Positions 35,058-45,197 of a stretch of DNA of 64,000 nucleotides are shown here, one piece after another (within the stretch, counting starts at the first letter, position 1; the number at the start of each line of letters is the position of its first letter). Under the pieces are notes generated by a model, which had not been told where the DNA came from, searched no databases, and worked only from the letters and a program-made list of their open reading frames with translations. The position numbers were made by a program, and so were the translations under genes. Location: contig NC_081414.1 in the NCBI RefSeq assembly GCF_030272615.1, positions 526,857,137-526,921,136 of the forward strand, in the 5' to 3' direction. Origin of the DNA: Cryptomeria japonica (lineage: Eukaryota > Streptophyta > Pinopsida > Cupressales > Cupressaceae).

Positions 35058-35274
35058 CTCAAATGTCTCTGACCCCATCCTCTAGTGTTGCAGTATCACG
35101 AGGAACTGATGAAGTAGTAGAGAAAAAAGAAGGGGAGGAGGTAGAACAAGAAGTAAGGTTGTAGCTTTATATACCTTCTAATTGTCAAAATGATAATATT
35201 ATATAAATAAGTGACTACTTGGTCGAAGATGTGAGAAGAAAAGCTTCAAAAACATTTTTATCTGATGATGAATT
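35058..35274 (+). pseudogene. Disrupted gene, fragment 3
   Basis: Between two insertions, the frame AQMSLTPSSSVAVSRGTDEV leads into an acidic, Glu/Lys-rich stretch ending near 35160. After two in-frame stops the same frame resumes with SDYLVEDVRRKASKTFLSDD up to the target site GAATT (35270-35274). Across the tandem element it continues exactly in phase into fragment 4 (35264 and 45198 share the frame once one copy of GAATT is removed). The segment is hydrophilic and likely a disordered linker. Confidence 0.65.
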
Positions 35275-36054
35275 TGTTCACAAATGCACACTCCAATGAG
35301 AAACTGTAGGTGATTGAATGTTTTGTCATTGATGGCAACCTTGCAATCATATGATACCAGCAAGACAATATACCGGCACCGGCAACGACAAACTCTACAC
35401 CGGCACACAAAACACCGACAAAGGAAGGATACCGACACCCTGGCCGACATGAATTTTGTTTATAATGTATTTTGTAATTAATTGTAAAATCATTGTAAGT
35501 CGACATGGCGAGTTGTAATATGACTCATATATGTATGAGATCATTGTAGAACATTTTAAAAATATGGGATAGGCGAAATAAGGCAGACCTAATATGCAAA
35601 TTATAGGTTAAGGGTTTATGTATGAAGCAGAGCTAAAACCGGTATTGGATCTAGCATAGCAGATGCTAATTTGAAGTAGTACGGATTTGTATAATCCATT
35701 TTGTAAGTCAGTGTGACTTCTTATTTTGTAATTGAGCAGTGAGCTCTAGGCACTTGGCCTTCCTGCATGTGCACGCCCCTATTGTAAGAGTAATATTCAC
35801 TTATTGGCCATTAAGCGAATATTGTGGGTCACAAATCCCACCGAGGTTTTTCCCACACCGGGTTTCCTCGTTAAACAACTGTGTTATGGTGTTCTTTTCA
35901 TGTGGTTGTTGTTATTCTTGTTTACTGCATTATTCTGGGTTTACTAGTATATAGTATTGATATGCTTTACATGTTTTAAATCAAGTAAATTCAATAACCG
36001 GTTAGATACTGATTCACCCCCCCCCCCCTCTCAGTATCTTTGGGAATCCTAACA
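35275..36054 (+). repeat. LTR 1 of tandem element
   Basis: Begins TGTTCACAAATGCACACT (altered from TGTTGGCAAATG in the other LTRs) and ends CCTAACA. Contains the C-rich box near 36010-36030. Confidence 0.9.
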
Positions 36055-36056
36055 AT

Positions 36057-36068
36057 TGGTATCAGAGC
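36057..36068 (+). other. Primer-binding site, tRNA-iMet
   Basis: TGGTATCAGAGC, complementary to the 3' end of plant initiator methionine tRNA, two bases after LTR 1. Confidence 0.95.
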
Positions 36069-36125
36069 TTGGTCCTCTATTTTCAGAAGCCTAACAACTT
36101 GAGGAAGATCTTGACACTGGTAGAG

Positions 36126-37135
36126 ATGGATAACTTGAAGAAACAATTGGAAACAGCTAGTTCAAACTATGATACAGAAAAATTGAAAAATATCAAACTT
36201 GAAGATGATCTAAAAGTTGCTCAGGATATTATTCAAGCACTTCAAGAAAATCTTACAATTGCAAGAAATAAGAGAAGAGAACTTTGTGAAAAGATGCAGA
36301 ATGAGAATGATGAAAAGGAAACTCTTAATGATTTGGTAAACAAACTGAGACAAGAAAACAGTACTACAAAGAAGGAAATGTAGGATATGACTATGAGATT
36401 TTGCAAAGAAATTGAAGATAGGAAGAAAATGAAGAAGATCTGACTAGAAGACTGAATGATGCTGCAAGTGAAAACACAAGACTTAGTTATGAAAATGATA
36501 TGTTGAAGAAAAATCTGATGCATACACAAAATGACTCAATTGAACTTATGAGACAGAAAGGAATCTTGGAAAGAGAACTGGCTACTGCAAATCAACACAA
36601 AGAAAAATTCAAGAAAAGCTTAGAAGAACTTGGTGACATGATGAAGAATCAGAAACCTAAGGGTGACACTAATGGCCTTGTCTTTGAAGTTGGTGAAAGC
36701 TCTGGTATTGCAAACACACATGATCATAGCAAACCAGTAAGGCAATCAAATGCTTATAAATTTAATAGCAAATGCTTTAACCATAACAAGTATGGTCATA
36801 GAGAAAATCAATGTAGATCTAGAAATTATTAGAACACCAATACACCCACCGGTCAATGTTCTAAATGCAACAAAGTTGGTCATAATTCAGAGAATTGCAG
36901 AATGAATGTAAGATGTTATGTTTGTGGGAGATTTGGACACTTATCTAATCAATGCAGAACACAAACCAGCATAGGATATGGGAAAGTTATTCAGAACAAT
37001 AATGTGACTTATTATTCTTGTAACAAGATTGGACATATTGCAAAATTCTGTAGAAGTAAGGCACCACCAGCAAATAATAATGGTGCTAGTTTGAAAGGTA
37101 AAGAAAAAGTTGAAGAATATCAACAAACTGTATAA
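36126..37135 (+). pseudogene. Gag-like protein, first copy: coiled coil plus zinc knuckles
   Basis: Starts at the ATG of MDNLKKQLETASSNYDTEK. It is a long Lys/Glu-rich coiled coil followed by knuckles: CFNHNKYGHRENQC (second Cys changed to His), CSKCNKVGHNSENC, CYVCGRFGHLSNQC and a fourth with Tyr for the first Cys (SCNKIGHIAKFC). A TAG stop at about 36381 and another at about 36830 also occur at the matching sites of the second copy; a one-base deletion near 36430 is private to this copy. RNA-binding knuckles after a coiled coil suggest a nucleocapsid-like role. No UBN2-type copia gag domain is seen. Confidence 0.7.
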
Positions 37136-40100
37136 CGCACTATCCGTTGATGACAAAGAAAGAGTAGAGAACACTGTAATATTACACTTAGATATTTTCA
37201 AGAAATTTTTGATGCAAGTTGTTGATGAAATACTGACAGATTTGTATAATAGACTAGAATCTAGAAGGATAGCTATTGTTGAGCTTGATAAGAAAATAAA
37301 GATTGAAAAACTACTTGCAGTGCACCCTGTTAACTCACCTGATGAGATAGATCAATTAATCTCTGAAGCTAGCCAGTCAGTATTCTCAACTGCTCACTGA
37401 CACGTAGAACTGATGGCAGGAAGAGTGAATCAGATAACAGAGGAAACAACAGATGCATGGGATATATTCTTGGTAGAAAAGGAGAAACAGGAAGAGTATC
37501 AAAAACCTAAAACCTTCAAGGTATGTCAAAAGGATAGGGACAAAGGAAAAGGCAAGGTTGGTGGACCTCCCAGTATGAAGATAACAGACAACTTACCCCC
37601 ACCGCCTTTAGATACTCCACCGGTAGACACTACTGAAAATGAACCGGCAATAGAGAGTATGAAGACAACACATGAGGACACAAATCCTGATTCTGAGGTG
37701 TTGTACACAATGAATATCGACACACAGGAAGTCAACATTGTGGTTGATAAGGAAACAAGTGAGAAAAGAGATGTGGCAACTGAGCCACCAGTAGAAGACA
37801 CAATAGTTGAGACAAATGTTGTAGATATAGTTGGAGACATTGAAATTGGGAGTGAGCAACAAACTGAATAGACAACGGATACAGGAAAAGTTGATAGCAT
37901 TGGTGTACATAATGTATCTATTGAGCAACTGACAACTGATAACAATGAAAAATTTGTTGAGATACCGACTGTAGACATTTCAGGAGCAAGCATAGAGAAA
38001 CTAGTAGAACATACAGAGTCACAAACAAAAAAACGGGTAGTGGATACCACTAAAAAATCATCAAAGGCACCATCAGAGAAACCATCAGTAGAGAGTACAA
38101 AGAAATAGGTAGAACAACAGGTTCATTCACAAGTACATTAAGAGACAGTGGCACCGGCTACAACTGAAAGACGTAAACCTTTGGTAGCTGAAATGCAGAC
38201 ACAAACTGATCCTCCAGTAAAAGAGGAAAGCAATGCTATTATCACCACCAGCGGATTACAAATTGTGAAAATAGTTGGAGAGACTTCTGGAACCTCCATG
38301 TCTGAATTCAAACCAACAAATGTGACAGAGGTATTGATAGATTCAATTAAGAAAATAACATATTGTAATGCACTAGCATATAAGGCTATTGATAACACCA
38401 TACCAATTTTGAAGATGATTGCACCCAAGTGTAACATAGAGAATAAAGATTCTTTAGGACAATTAGACACATTGTCCAAATTCATCACCAGTAACCTAAT
38501 CACTGTTGATCAAATAAATGAGGATACTTTTAAGGAAAGGATGATAAAAGAAAAAGAGAAATTCTTTATGGAAATTGTGAATAAGAACAAAGAGGAGATG
38601 GATACTCTTTTTTGGAACTCAATGAAATCATTTTTGACTTCAAGAAATTGTACAGGGATACATGCAAAATAGATGTATTAACAGAAGATCTTGACAATGA
38701 AATCAGAAAGGCACAGGATAAGATTAACAATATTGCTGACAATCTGATTGGAACATCAGATTCATTTTTGGAATTAGAGAAGAAAATTGCAGAGCAGGAA
38801 GAGAAAATCAGGAAACTGGAAAAAGAAAAACAATGAATAAAGGACAAAGCAAAGGACTTAAAATGCAGACTTGGTCCAAGACTAGAGTATCTTATTTCTC
38901 TGAGAAAAGAAATATTTGAGGCTCTGGTTCCCGGACTAAAGACATTGAAATTGGGAGTGAGCAACAAACTAAACAGACAATGGATACAGGAAAAGCTGAT
39001 AGCATTGGTGTACATAATGTATCTATTCAGCAACCAACAACTGATAACAATGAAAAATTTGTTGAGATACCGACTGTAGACATTTCAGGAGCAAGCACAG
39101 AGAAACCGATAGAACATAAAGAGTCAAAAACAGAAAAACCGGTAGTGGATACCACTAAAAAATCATCAAAGGCACCATCAGAGAAACCATCAGTAGAGAG
39201 TACACAGAAATAGGTAGAACAACAGGTTCATTCACAAGTACATTCAGAGACAGTGCCACCGGCTACAACTAAAAGACCTAAACCTTTGGTAGCTGAAATG
39301 CAGACACAAACTGATCCTCCAGTAAAAGAGGAAAGCAATGCTATTATCACCACCAGTGGATTACAAATTGTGAAAATAGTTGGACAGACTTCCGGAACCT
39401 CCATGTCTGAATTCAGACCAACATATGTGACAGAGGTATTGCTAGATTCAATTAAGAAAATAACAGATTGTAATGCACTAGCATATAAGGCTATTGATAA
39501 CACCATCCCAATTTTGAAGATGATTGCACCCAAGTGTAACATAGAGAATAAAGATTCTTTAGGACAATCAGACACATTGTCCAAATTCATCACCGGTAAC
39601 CTAATCACTATTGATCAAATAAATGAGGATACTTTTAAGGAAAGGATGATAAAAGAAAAAGAGAAATTCTTTATGGAAATTGTGAATAAGAACAAAGAGG
39701 AGATGGATACTCTTTTTTGGAACTCAATGAAATCATTTTTGACTTCAAGAAATTGTACAGGGGTACATGCAAAACGGATGTATTAACAAAAGATCTTGAC
39801 AATGAAATCAGAAAGGCACAGGATAAGATTAACAATATTGCTGACAATCTCATTGGAACATCAGATTCATTTTTGGAATTACATAAGAAAATTGCAGAGC
39901 AGGAAGAGAAAATTAGGAAACTGGAAATTGAAAAACAAAGAATAAAGGACAAAGCAAAGGACTTAAAATGCAGACTTGGTCCAAGACTAGAGTATCTTAT
40001 TTCTCTGAGAAAAGAAATATCTGAGGCTCTGGTTCCCAGACTAAAGACACTGAAAGAGAAAATGCACATACTCACCGGTACATTGCAGAGATCCCATGAG

Positions 40101-40217
40101 GCTATAAAAGACAATAAAACATTCAGCAACGACATAAATTTAATTTTGACAGATATTTTTCAGAGTGTAACTCACCAGTTACAAGAAACCAGGCAGGACT
40201 CCACTGACAGCGAATGA
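37110..40217 (+). pseudogene. Downstream coiled-coil/acidic ORF region, first copy, with internal duplication
   Basis: Overlaps the end of the gag-like frame in the +1 frame. Sections: helical YNALSVDDKERVENTVIL ... LYNRLESRR (37110-37400); acidic Thr/Glu/Val-rich linker (37413-38108); a globular-looking part (TSGLQIVKIV, LDSIKKIT, AYKAIDNTIPILKMIA); then a C-terminal coiled coil (LDNEIRKAQDKINNIADNL) ending at 40217. A 1105-bp stretch is duplicated in tandem (about 37836-38940 and 38941-40045), so linker, globular part and coiled coil appear twice. Extra stops at 37398, 37869 and 38670 are private to this copy. No polymerase, protease or integrase motif. Function unknown. Confidence 0.65.
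37836..40045 (+). repeat. 1105-bp tandem duplication inside internal region 1
   Basis: GACATTGAAATTGGGAGTGAGC occurs at 37836 and 38941, and the sequence after each runs in parallel. The second internal region has one copy, which accounts for its being 1104 bp shorter. The junction lies at a shared AGACANTGAAA. Confidence 0.92.
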
Positions 40218-40385
40218 CAACCTTTGTCATTGATGTCAAAGGGGGAGTAGAGGCTATGAGGAAAATGATCAGCAGATGTCTCATCAGCTCAAGGGGAGCT
40301 CATATTTTTTTCGTAAGACAATTCTGGCAGACTCATTTTTGGATAACACTTTTTGAATTTTTCTCATGAGTGTTGCCATCAATGC

Positions 40386-40398
40386 CAAAGGGGGAGAT
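40386..40398 (+). other. Polypurine tract 1
   Basis: AAAGGGGGAGAT directly before LTR 2. Confidence 0.9.
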
Positions 40399-41179
40399 TG
40401 TTGGCAAATGCACACTCCAATGAGAAACTGTAGGTGATTGAAGGTTTTGTCATTGATGGAAACCTTGCAATCATATGATACCGGCAAGACAATATACTAG
40501 CACCAACAATGACAAACTCTACACCGGCACACAGAACACAGACAAAGGAAGGATACCGGCACCCTGGCCGACAGGAATTTTGTTTATAATGTATTTTGTA
40601 ATTAATTGTAAAATCATTGTAAGCCGACATGGTGAGTTGTAATATAACTCATATATGTATGAGATCATTGTAGAACATTTTGAAAATATGGGATAGGCAA
40701 AATAAGGCAAACCTAATATGTGAATTATAGGTTAAGGGTTTATGTTTGAAGTAGAGCTAAAACCGGTACTGGATCTGGCATAGCAGATGCTAATTTGAAG
40801 CAGTACGGATTTGTATAATCCATTTTGTAAGTCAATGTGACTTCTTATTTTGTAATTGAGCAGTGAGCTCTAGGCACTTGGCCTTCCTGCATGTGCACGC
40901 CCCTATTGTAAGAGTAATATTCACTTATTGGCCAGTAAGCGAATATTGTGGGTCACAAATCCCACTGAGGTTTTTCCCACACTGGGTTTCCTCATTAAAC
41001 TATTGTGTTATGGTGTGCTTTTCATGTGGTTGTTGTTATTCTTGTTTATTTTATTATTCTTGGTTTACCGGTATACAGTATTGATATGCTTTACATGTTT
41101 TAAATCAAGTAAATTCAATAACCGGTTAGATACTGATTCACCCCCCCCCCCCCTCTCAGTATCTTTGGGAATCCTAACA
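40399..41179 (+). repeat. LTR 2 of tandem element (shared middle LTR)
   Basis: TGTTGGCAAATGCACACT to CCTAACA, 781 bp. It serves as 3' LTR of the first unit and 5' LTR of the second. Confidence 0.95.
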
Positions 41180-41181
41180 AT

Positions 41182-41193
41182 TGGTATCAGAGC
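41182..41193 (+). other. Primer-binding site, tRNA-iMet, second copy
   Basis: TGGTATCAGAGC two bases after LTR 2. Confidence 0.95.
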
Positions 41194-41250
41194 TTGTTCC
41201 TCTATTTTCAGAAGCCTAACAACTTGAGGATGATCTTGACACTGGTAGAG

Positions 41251-42261
41251 ATGGATAAATTGAAGAAATAATTCGAAACAGCTCTTTCAGACTATGATAC
41301 AGAAAAATTGAAAAATATCAAACTTGAAGATGATCTAAAAGCTGCTCAGGATATTATTCAAGCACTTCAAGAAAATCTTACCATTGCAAGAAATAAGAGA
41401 AGAGAACTTTGTGAAAAGATGCAAAATGAGAATGATGAAAATGAAACTCTTAATGATCTGGTAAACAAACTGAGACAAGAAAGCAGTACTACAAAGAAGG
41501 AAATGTAGGATATGACTATGAGATTTTGCAAAGAAATTGAAGATAGGAAGAAAAATGAAGAAGATCTGACTAGAAGACTGAATGATGCTGCAAGTGAAAA
41601 CACAAGACTTAGTTATGAAAATGATATGTTGAAGACAGATCTGATGCATACACAAAATGACTCAATTGAACTTATGAGACAGAAAGGAATCTTGGAAAGA
41701 GAACTGGCTACTGCAAATCAACACAAAGAAAAATTCAAGAAAACCTCAGAAGAACTTGGTGACATGCTGAAGAATCAGAAACCTAATGGTGACACTAATG
41801 GCCTTGGCTTTGAAGTTGGTGAAAGCTCCGGTACTGCAAACACACATGATCATAGCACACCTGTAAGGCAATCAAATGCTTATAAATTTAATAGCAAATG
41901 TTTTAACTGTAACAAGTATGGTCATAGAGCAAATCAATGTAGATCTAGAAATTATTAGAACATGAATACACCCACCGATCAATGTTCTAAATGCAACAAA
42001 GTTGGTCATAATTCAAAGAATTGCAGAATGAATGTAAGATGTTATGTTTGTGGGAGATTTGGACACTTATCTAATCAATGCAGAACACAAACCAGCATAG
42101 GATATGGGAAAGCTATTCAGAAGAATAATGTGACTTATTATGCTTGTAACAAGATTGGACATATTGAAAAATTATGTAGAAGTAAGGCACCACCAGCAAA
42201 TAATAATGGTGCTAGTTTGAAAGGTAAAGAAAAAGTTGAAGAATATCAACAAACTGTATAA
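41251..42261 (+). pseudogene. Gag-like protein, second copy: coiled coil plus four zinc knuckles
   Basis: Same frame from the ATG at 41251 to 42261, with stops at 41269 (private), 41506 and 41956 (both shared with copy 1). The order is coiled coil (41308-41800), Gly/Ser-rich linker, then knuckles at 41899-41940 (CFNCNKYGHRANQC), 41983-42024 (CSKCNKVGHNSKNC), 42040-42081 (CYVCGRFGHLSNQC) and an incomplete one ending at 42177 (ACNKIGHIEKLC, Tyr for the first Cys). Three canonical CCHC boxes in a row with a fourth decayed one is more than the single box usual in plant copia gag. Confidence 0.75.
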
Positions 42262-43807
42262 CGCACTATCCCCTGATGACAAAGAAAGAGTAGAGAACAG
42301 TGTAATATTACACTTAGATATTTTCAAGAAATTTTTGATGCAAGTTGTTGATGAAATACTGACAGATCTGTATAATAGACTAGAAGCTAGACGACTAGCT
42401 ATTGTTGAGCTTGATAAGAAAATAAAGATTGAAAAACTACTTGTAGTGCACCCTGTTAACTCTCCTAATGAGATAGATCAATTAATCTCTGAAGCTAGTC
42501 GGTCAGTATTCTCAACTGCTCACCGACATGTAGCACTGAAGGCAGGAAGAGTGAATCAGATAACAGAGGAAACAACAGATGCATGGGATATATTCCTGGT
42601 AGAAAAGGAGAAACAAGAAGAGTATCAAAAACTTAAAACCTTCAAGGTATATCAAAAGGATAGGGACAAAGGAAAAGGCAAGGTTGGTGGACCTCCCAGT
42701 ATAAAGATAACAGACAACTTACCCCCACTGCCTTTAGATACTCCACCGATAGACACTACTGAAAATCAACCGGCAACAGAGAGTATGAAGACAACACATG
42801 AGGACACAAATCCTGATTCTGAGGTGTTGTACATAATGAATATCGATACACAGGAAGTCAACATTGTGGTTCATAAGGAAACAAGTGAGAAAAGAGATGT
42901 GGCAACTGAGCCACCAGTAGAAGACACAACAGTTGAGACAAATGTTGAAGATATAGTTGGAGACATTGAAATTGGGAGTGAGCGACAAACTAAACAGACA
43001 ACGGATACAGGAAAAGCTGATAGCATTGGTGTACATAATGTATCTATTCAGCAACCAACAACTGATAACAATGAAAAATTTGTTGAGATACCGACTGTAG
43101 ACATTTCAGGAGCAAGCACAGAGAAACGGATACAACATACAAAGTCAAAAACAAAAAAATGGGTAGTGGATACCACTAAAAAATCATCAAAGGCACCATC
43201 AGAGAAACCATTAGTAGAGAGTACACAGAAATAGGTAGAACAACAGGTTCATTCACAAGTACATTCAGAGACAGTGCCACCGGCTACAACTAAAAGACCT
43301 AAACCTTTGGTAGCTGAAATGCAGACACAAAATGATCCTCCAATAAAAGAGGAAAGCAATGCTATTATCACCACCAGTGGATTACAAATTGTGAAAATAG
43401 TTGGACAGACTTCCGGAACCTCCATGTCTGAATTCAGACCAACATATGTGACAGAGGTATTGATAGATTCAATTAAGAAAATAACAGATTGTAATGCACT
43501 AGCATATAAGGCTATTGATAACACCATCCCAATTTTGAAGATGATTGCATTCAAGTGTAACATAGAGAATAAAGATTCTCTAGGACAATTAGACACATTG
43601 TCCAAATTCATCACCGATAACCTAATCACTATTGATCAAATAAATGAGGATACTTTTAAGGAAAGGATGATAAAAGAAAAAGAGAAATTCTTTATGGAAA
43701 TTGTGAATAAGAACAAAGAGGAGATGGATACTCTTTTTTGGAACTCAATGAAATCATTTTTGACTTCAAGAAATTGTACAGGGATACATGCAAAACGGAT
43801 GTATTAA
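42236..43807 (+). pseudogene. Acidic linker and globular part, second copy
   Basis: A 332-codon open stretch (42236-43234) then, after a TAG shared by all copies, a further 190 codons to 43807. It begins without an ATG in the +1 frame relative to the gag-like ORF, suggesting one ancestral polyprotein with a frameshift at 42236-42261. Composition: helical start (IFKKFLMQVVDEILTDLYNR), Thr/Glu/Asp-rich middle, then VTEVLIDSIKKITDCNALAY and CNIENKDSLGQLDTLSKFI. The frame is lost again after a T6 run at 43734-43739. No known domain recognised. Confidence 0.65.
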
Positions 43808-44238
43808 CAAAAGATCTTGACAATGAAATCAGAAAGGCACAGGATAAGATTAACAATATTGCTGACAATCTGATTGGAACATCAGATTCATTTTTGGAAT
43901 TAGAGAAGAAAATTGCAGAGCAGGAAGAGAAAATTAGGAAACTGGAAATTGAAAAACAAAGAATAAAGGACAAAGCAAAGGACTTAAAATGCAGACTTGG
44001 TCCAAGACTAGAGTATCTTATTTCTCTGAGAAAAGAAATATCTGAGGCTCTGGTTCCTGGACTAAAGACACTGAAAGAGAAAATGCACATACTCACCGGT
44101 ACATTGCAGAGAACCCATGAGGCTATAAAAGACAATAAAACATTCAACAACGACATAAATTTAATTTTGACAGATATTTTTCAGAGTGTAACTCACCAGT
44201 TACAAGAAACCAGGCAGGACTCCACTGACAGCGAATGA
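43738..44238 (+). CDS. C-terminal coiled-coil ORF, second copy
   Basis: An uninterrupted 166-codon frame, best kept of the element: NEIIFDFKKLYRDTCK, a heptad-like coiled coil (LEKKIAEQEEKIRKLEIEK), a GPRLEYLISLRKEI segment and a polar end (ETRQDSTDSE) at 44238. It has no ATG at its 5' end; by comparison it is the continuation of the frame ending at 43807 after a one-base shift at the T6 run. Highly charged, no signal or membrane segment. It stops 169 bp before the polypurine tract, so it is the last coding part. Likely a multimerising structural protein; that is inference. Confidence 0.6.
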   Translation: MELNEIIFDFKKLYRDTCKTDVLTKDLDNEIRKAQDKINNIADNLIGTSDSFLELEKKIAEQEEKIRKLEIEKQRIKDKAKDLKCRLGPRLEYLISLRKEISEALVPGLKTLKEKMHILTGTLQRTHEAIKDNKTFNNDINLILTDIFQSVTHQLQETRQDSTDSE

Positions 44239-44407
44239 CAACCTTTGTCATTGATGTCAAAGGGGGAGTAGAGGCTATGAGGAAAATGATCAATAGATGG
44301 CTCATCAACTCAGGGGGATCTCATATTTTTTTGGTAAGACAATTCTGGCAGACTCATTTTTGGATGACACTTTTTGAATTTTTCTCATGAGTGTTGCCAT
44401 CAATGCC

Positions 44408-44419
44408 AAAGGGGGAGAT
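44408..44419 (+). other. Polypurine tract 2
   Basis: AAAGGGGGAGAT directly before LTR 3. Confidence 0.9.
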
Positions 44420-45197
44420 TGTTGGCAAATGCACACTCCAATAAGAAACTATAGGTGATTGAAGGTTTGGTCATTGATGGAAACCTTGCAATCATATGAT
44501 ACTGGCAAGACAATATACCAGCACCAGAAATGACAAACTCTACACCGGCATACAAAACACCGGCAAAGGAAGGATATCGGCACCCTGGCTGACAGGAATT
44601 TTGTTTATAATGTATTTTGTAATTAATTGTAAAATCATTGTAAGCCGACATGGCGAGTTGTAATATGACTCATATATGTATGAGATCATTGTAGAAAATT
44701 TTGAAAGTATGGGATAGGCGAAATAAGGCAAACCTAATATGCGAATTATAGGTTAAGGGTTTATGTATGAAGCAGAGCTAAAACCAGTACTGGATTTGGC
44801 ATAGCAGATGCTAATTTGAAGCAGTACGGATTTGTATAATCCATTTTGTAAGTTAGTGTGACTTCTTATTTTGTAATTGAGTAGTGACCTCTAGGCACTT
44901 GGCCTTCCTGCATGTGCAAGCCCCTATTGTAAGAGTAATATTCATTTATTGGCCAGTAAGCAAATATTATGGGTCACAAATCCCACTGAGGTTTTTCCCA
45001 CACTAGGTTTCCTCATTAAACTACTGTGTTATGGTGTGCTTTTCATGTGGTTGTTGTTATTCTTGTTTACTGCATTATTCTTGGTTTACCGGTATACAGT
45101 ATTGATATGCTTTACATGTTTTAAATCAAGTAAATTCAATAATCGGTTAGATACCGATTCACCACCCCCCCTCTCGGTATCTTTGGCAATCCTAACA
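44420..45197 (+). repeat. LTR 3 of tandem element
   Basis: TGTTGGCAAATGCACACT to CCTAACA, 778 bp, followed by GAATT. Confidence 0.93.

Larger units (their letters stand above)
35275..45197 (+). mobile_element. Tandem non-autonomous copia-like element: LTR-int-LTR-int-LTR
   Basis: Three LTRs of 778-781 bp (35275-36054, 40399-41179, 44420-45197) alternate with two internal regions (4344 and 3240 bp). Each internal region starts with a tRNA-iMet PBS and ends in a polypurine tract. The whole array is flanked by GAATT at 35270-35274 and 45198-45202, a perfect 5-bp target duplication, and removing it restores the phase of the interrupted gene. The encoded proteins are gag-like and coiled-coil; no protease, integrase, RT or RNase H was found in any frame. 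PBS, LTR termini (TGTTGG...CCTAACA) and LTR modules shared with the copia elements in the window suggest copia-type mobilisation. Confidence 0.88.

Noticed and set aside
35153-35211. Possible short intron in the disrupted gene (GTAAGG...AATAAG)
   Set aside because: 59 bp is too short for a typical plant intron and joining would change phase; the same frame simply continues with two stops.
37526-38050. 174-codon minus frame, Ser/Thr/Val-rich
   Set aside because: Antisense shadow of the acidic Thr/Glu linker of the tandem element.
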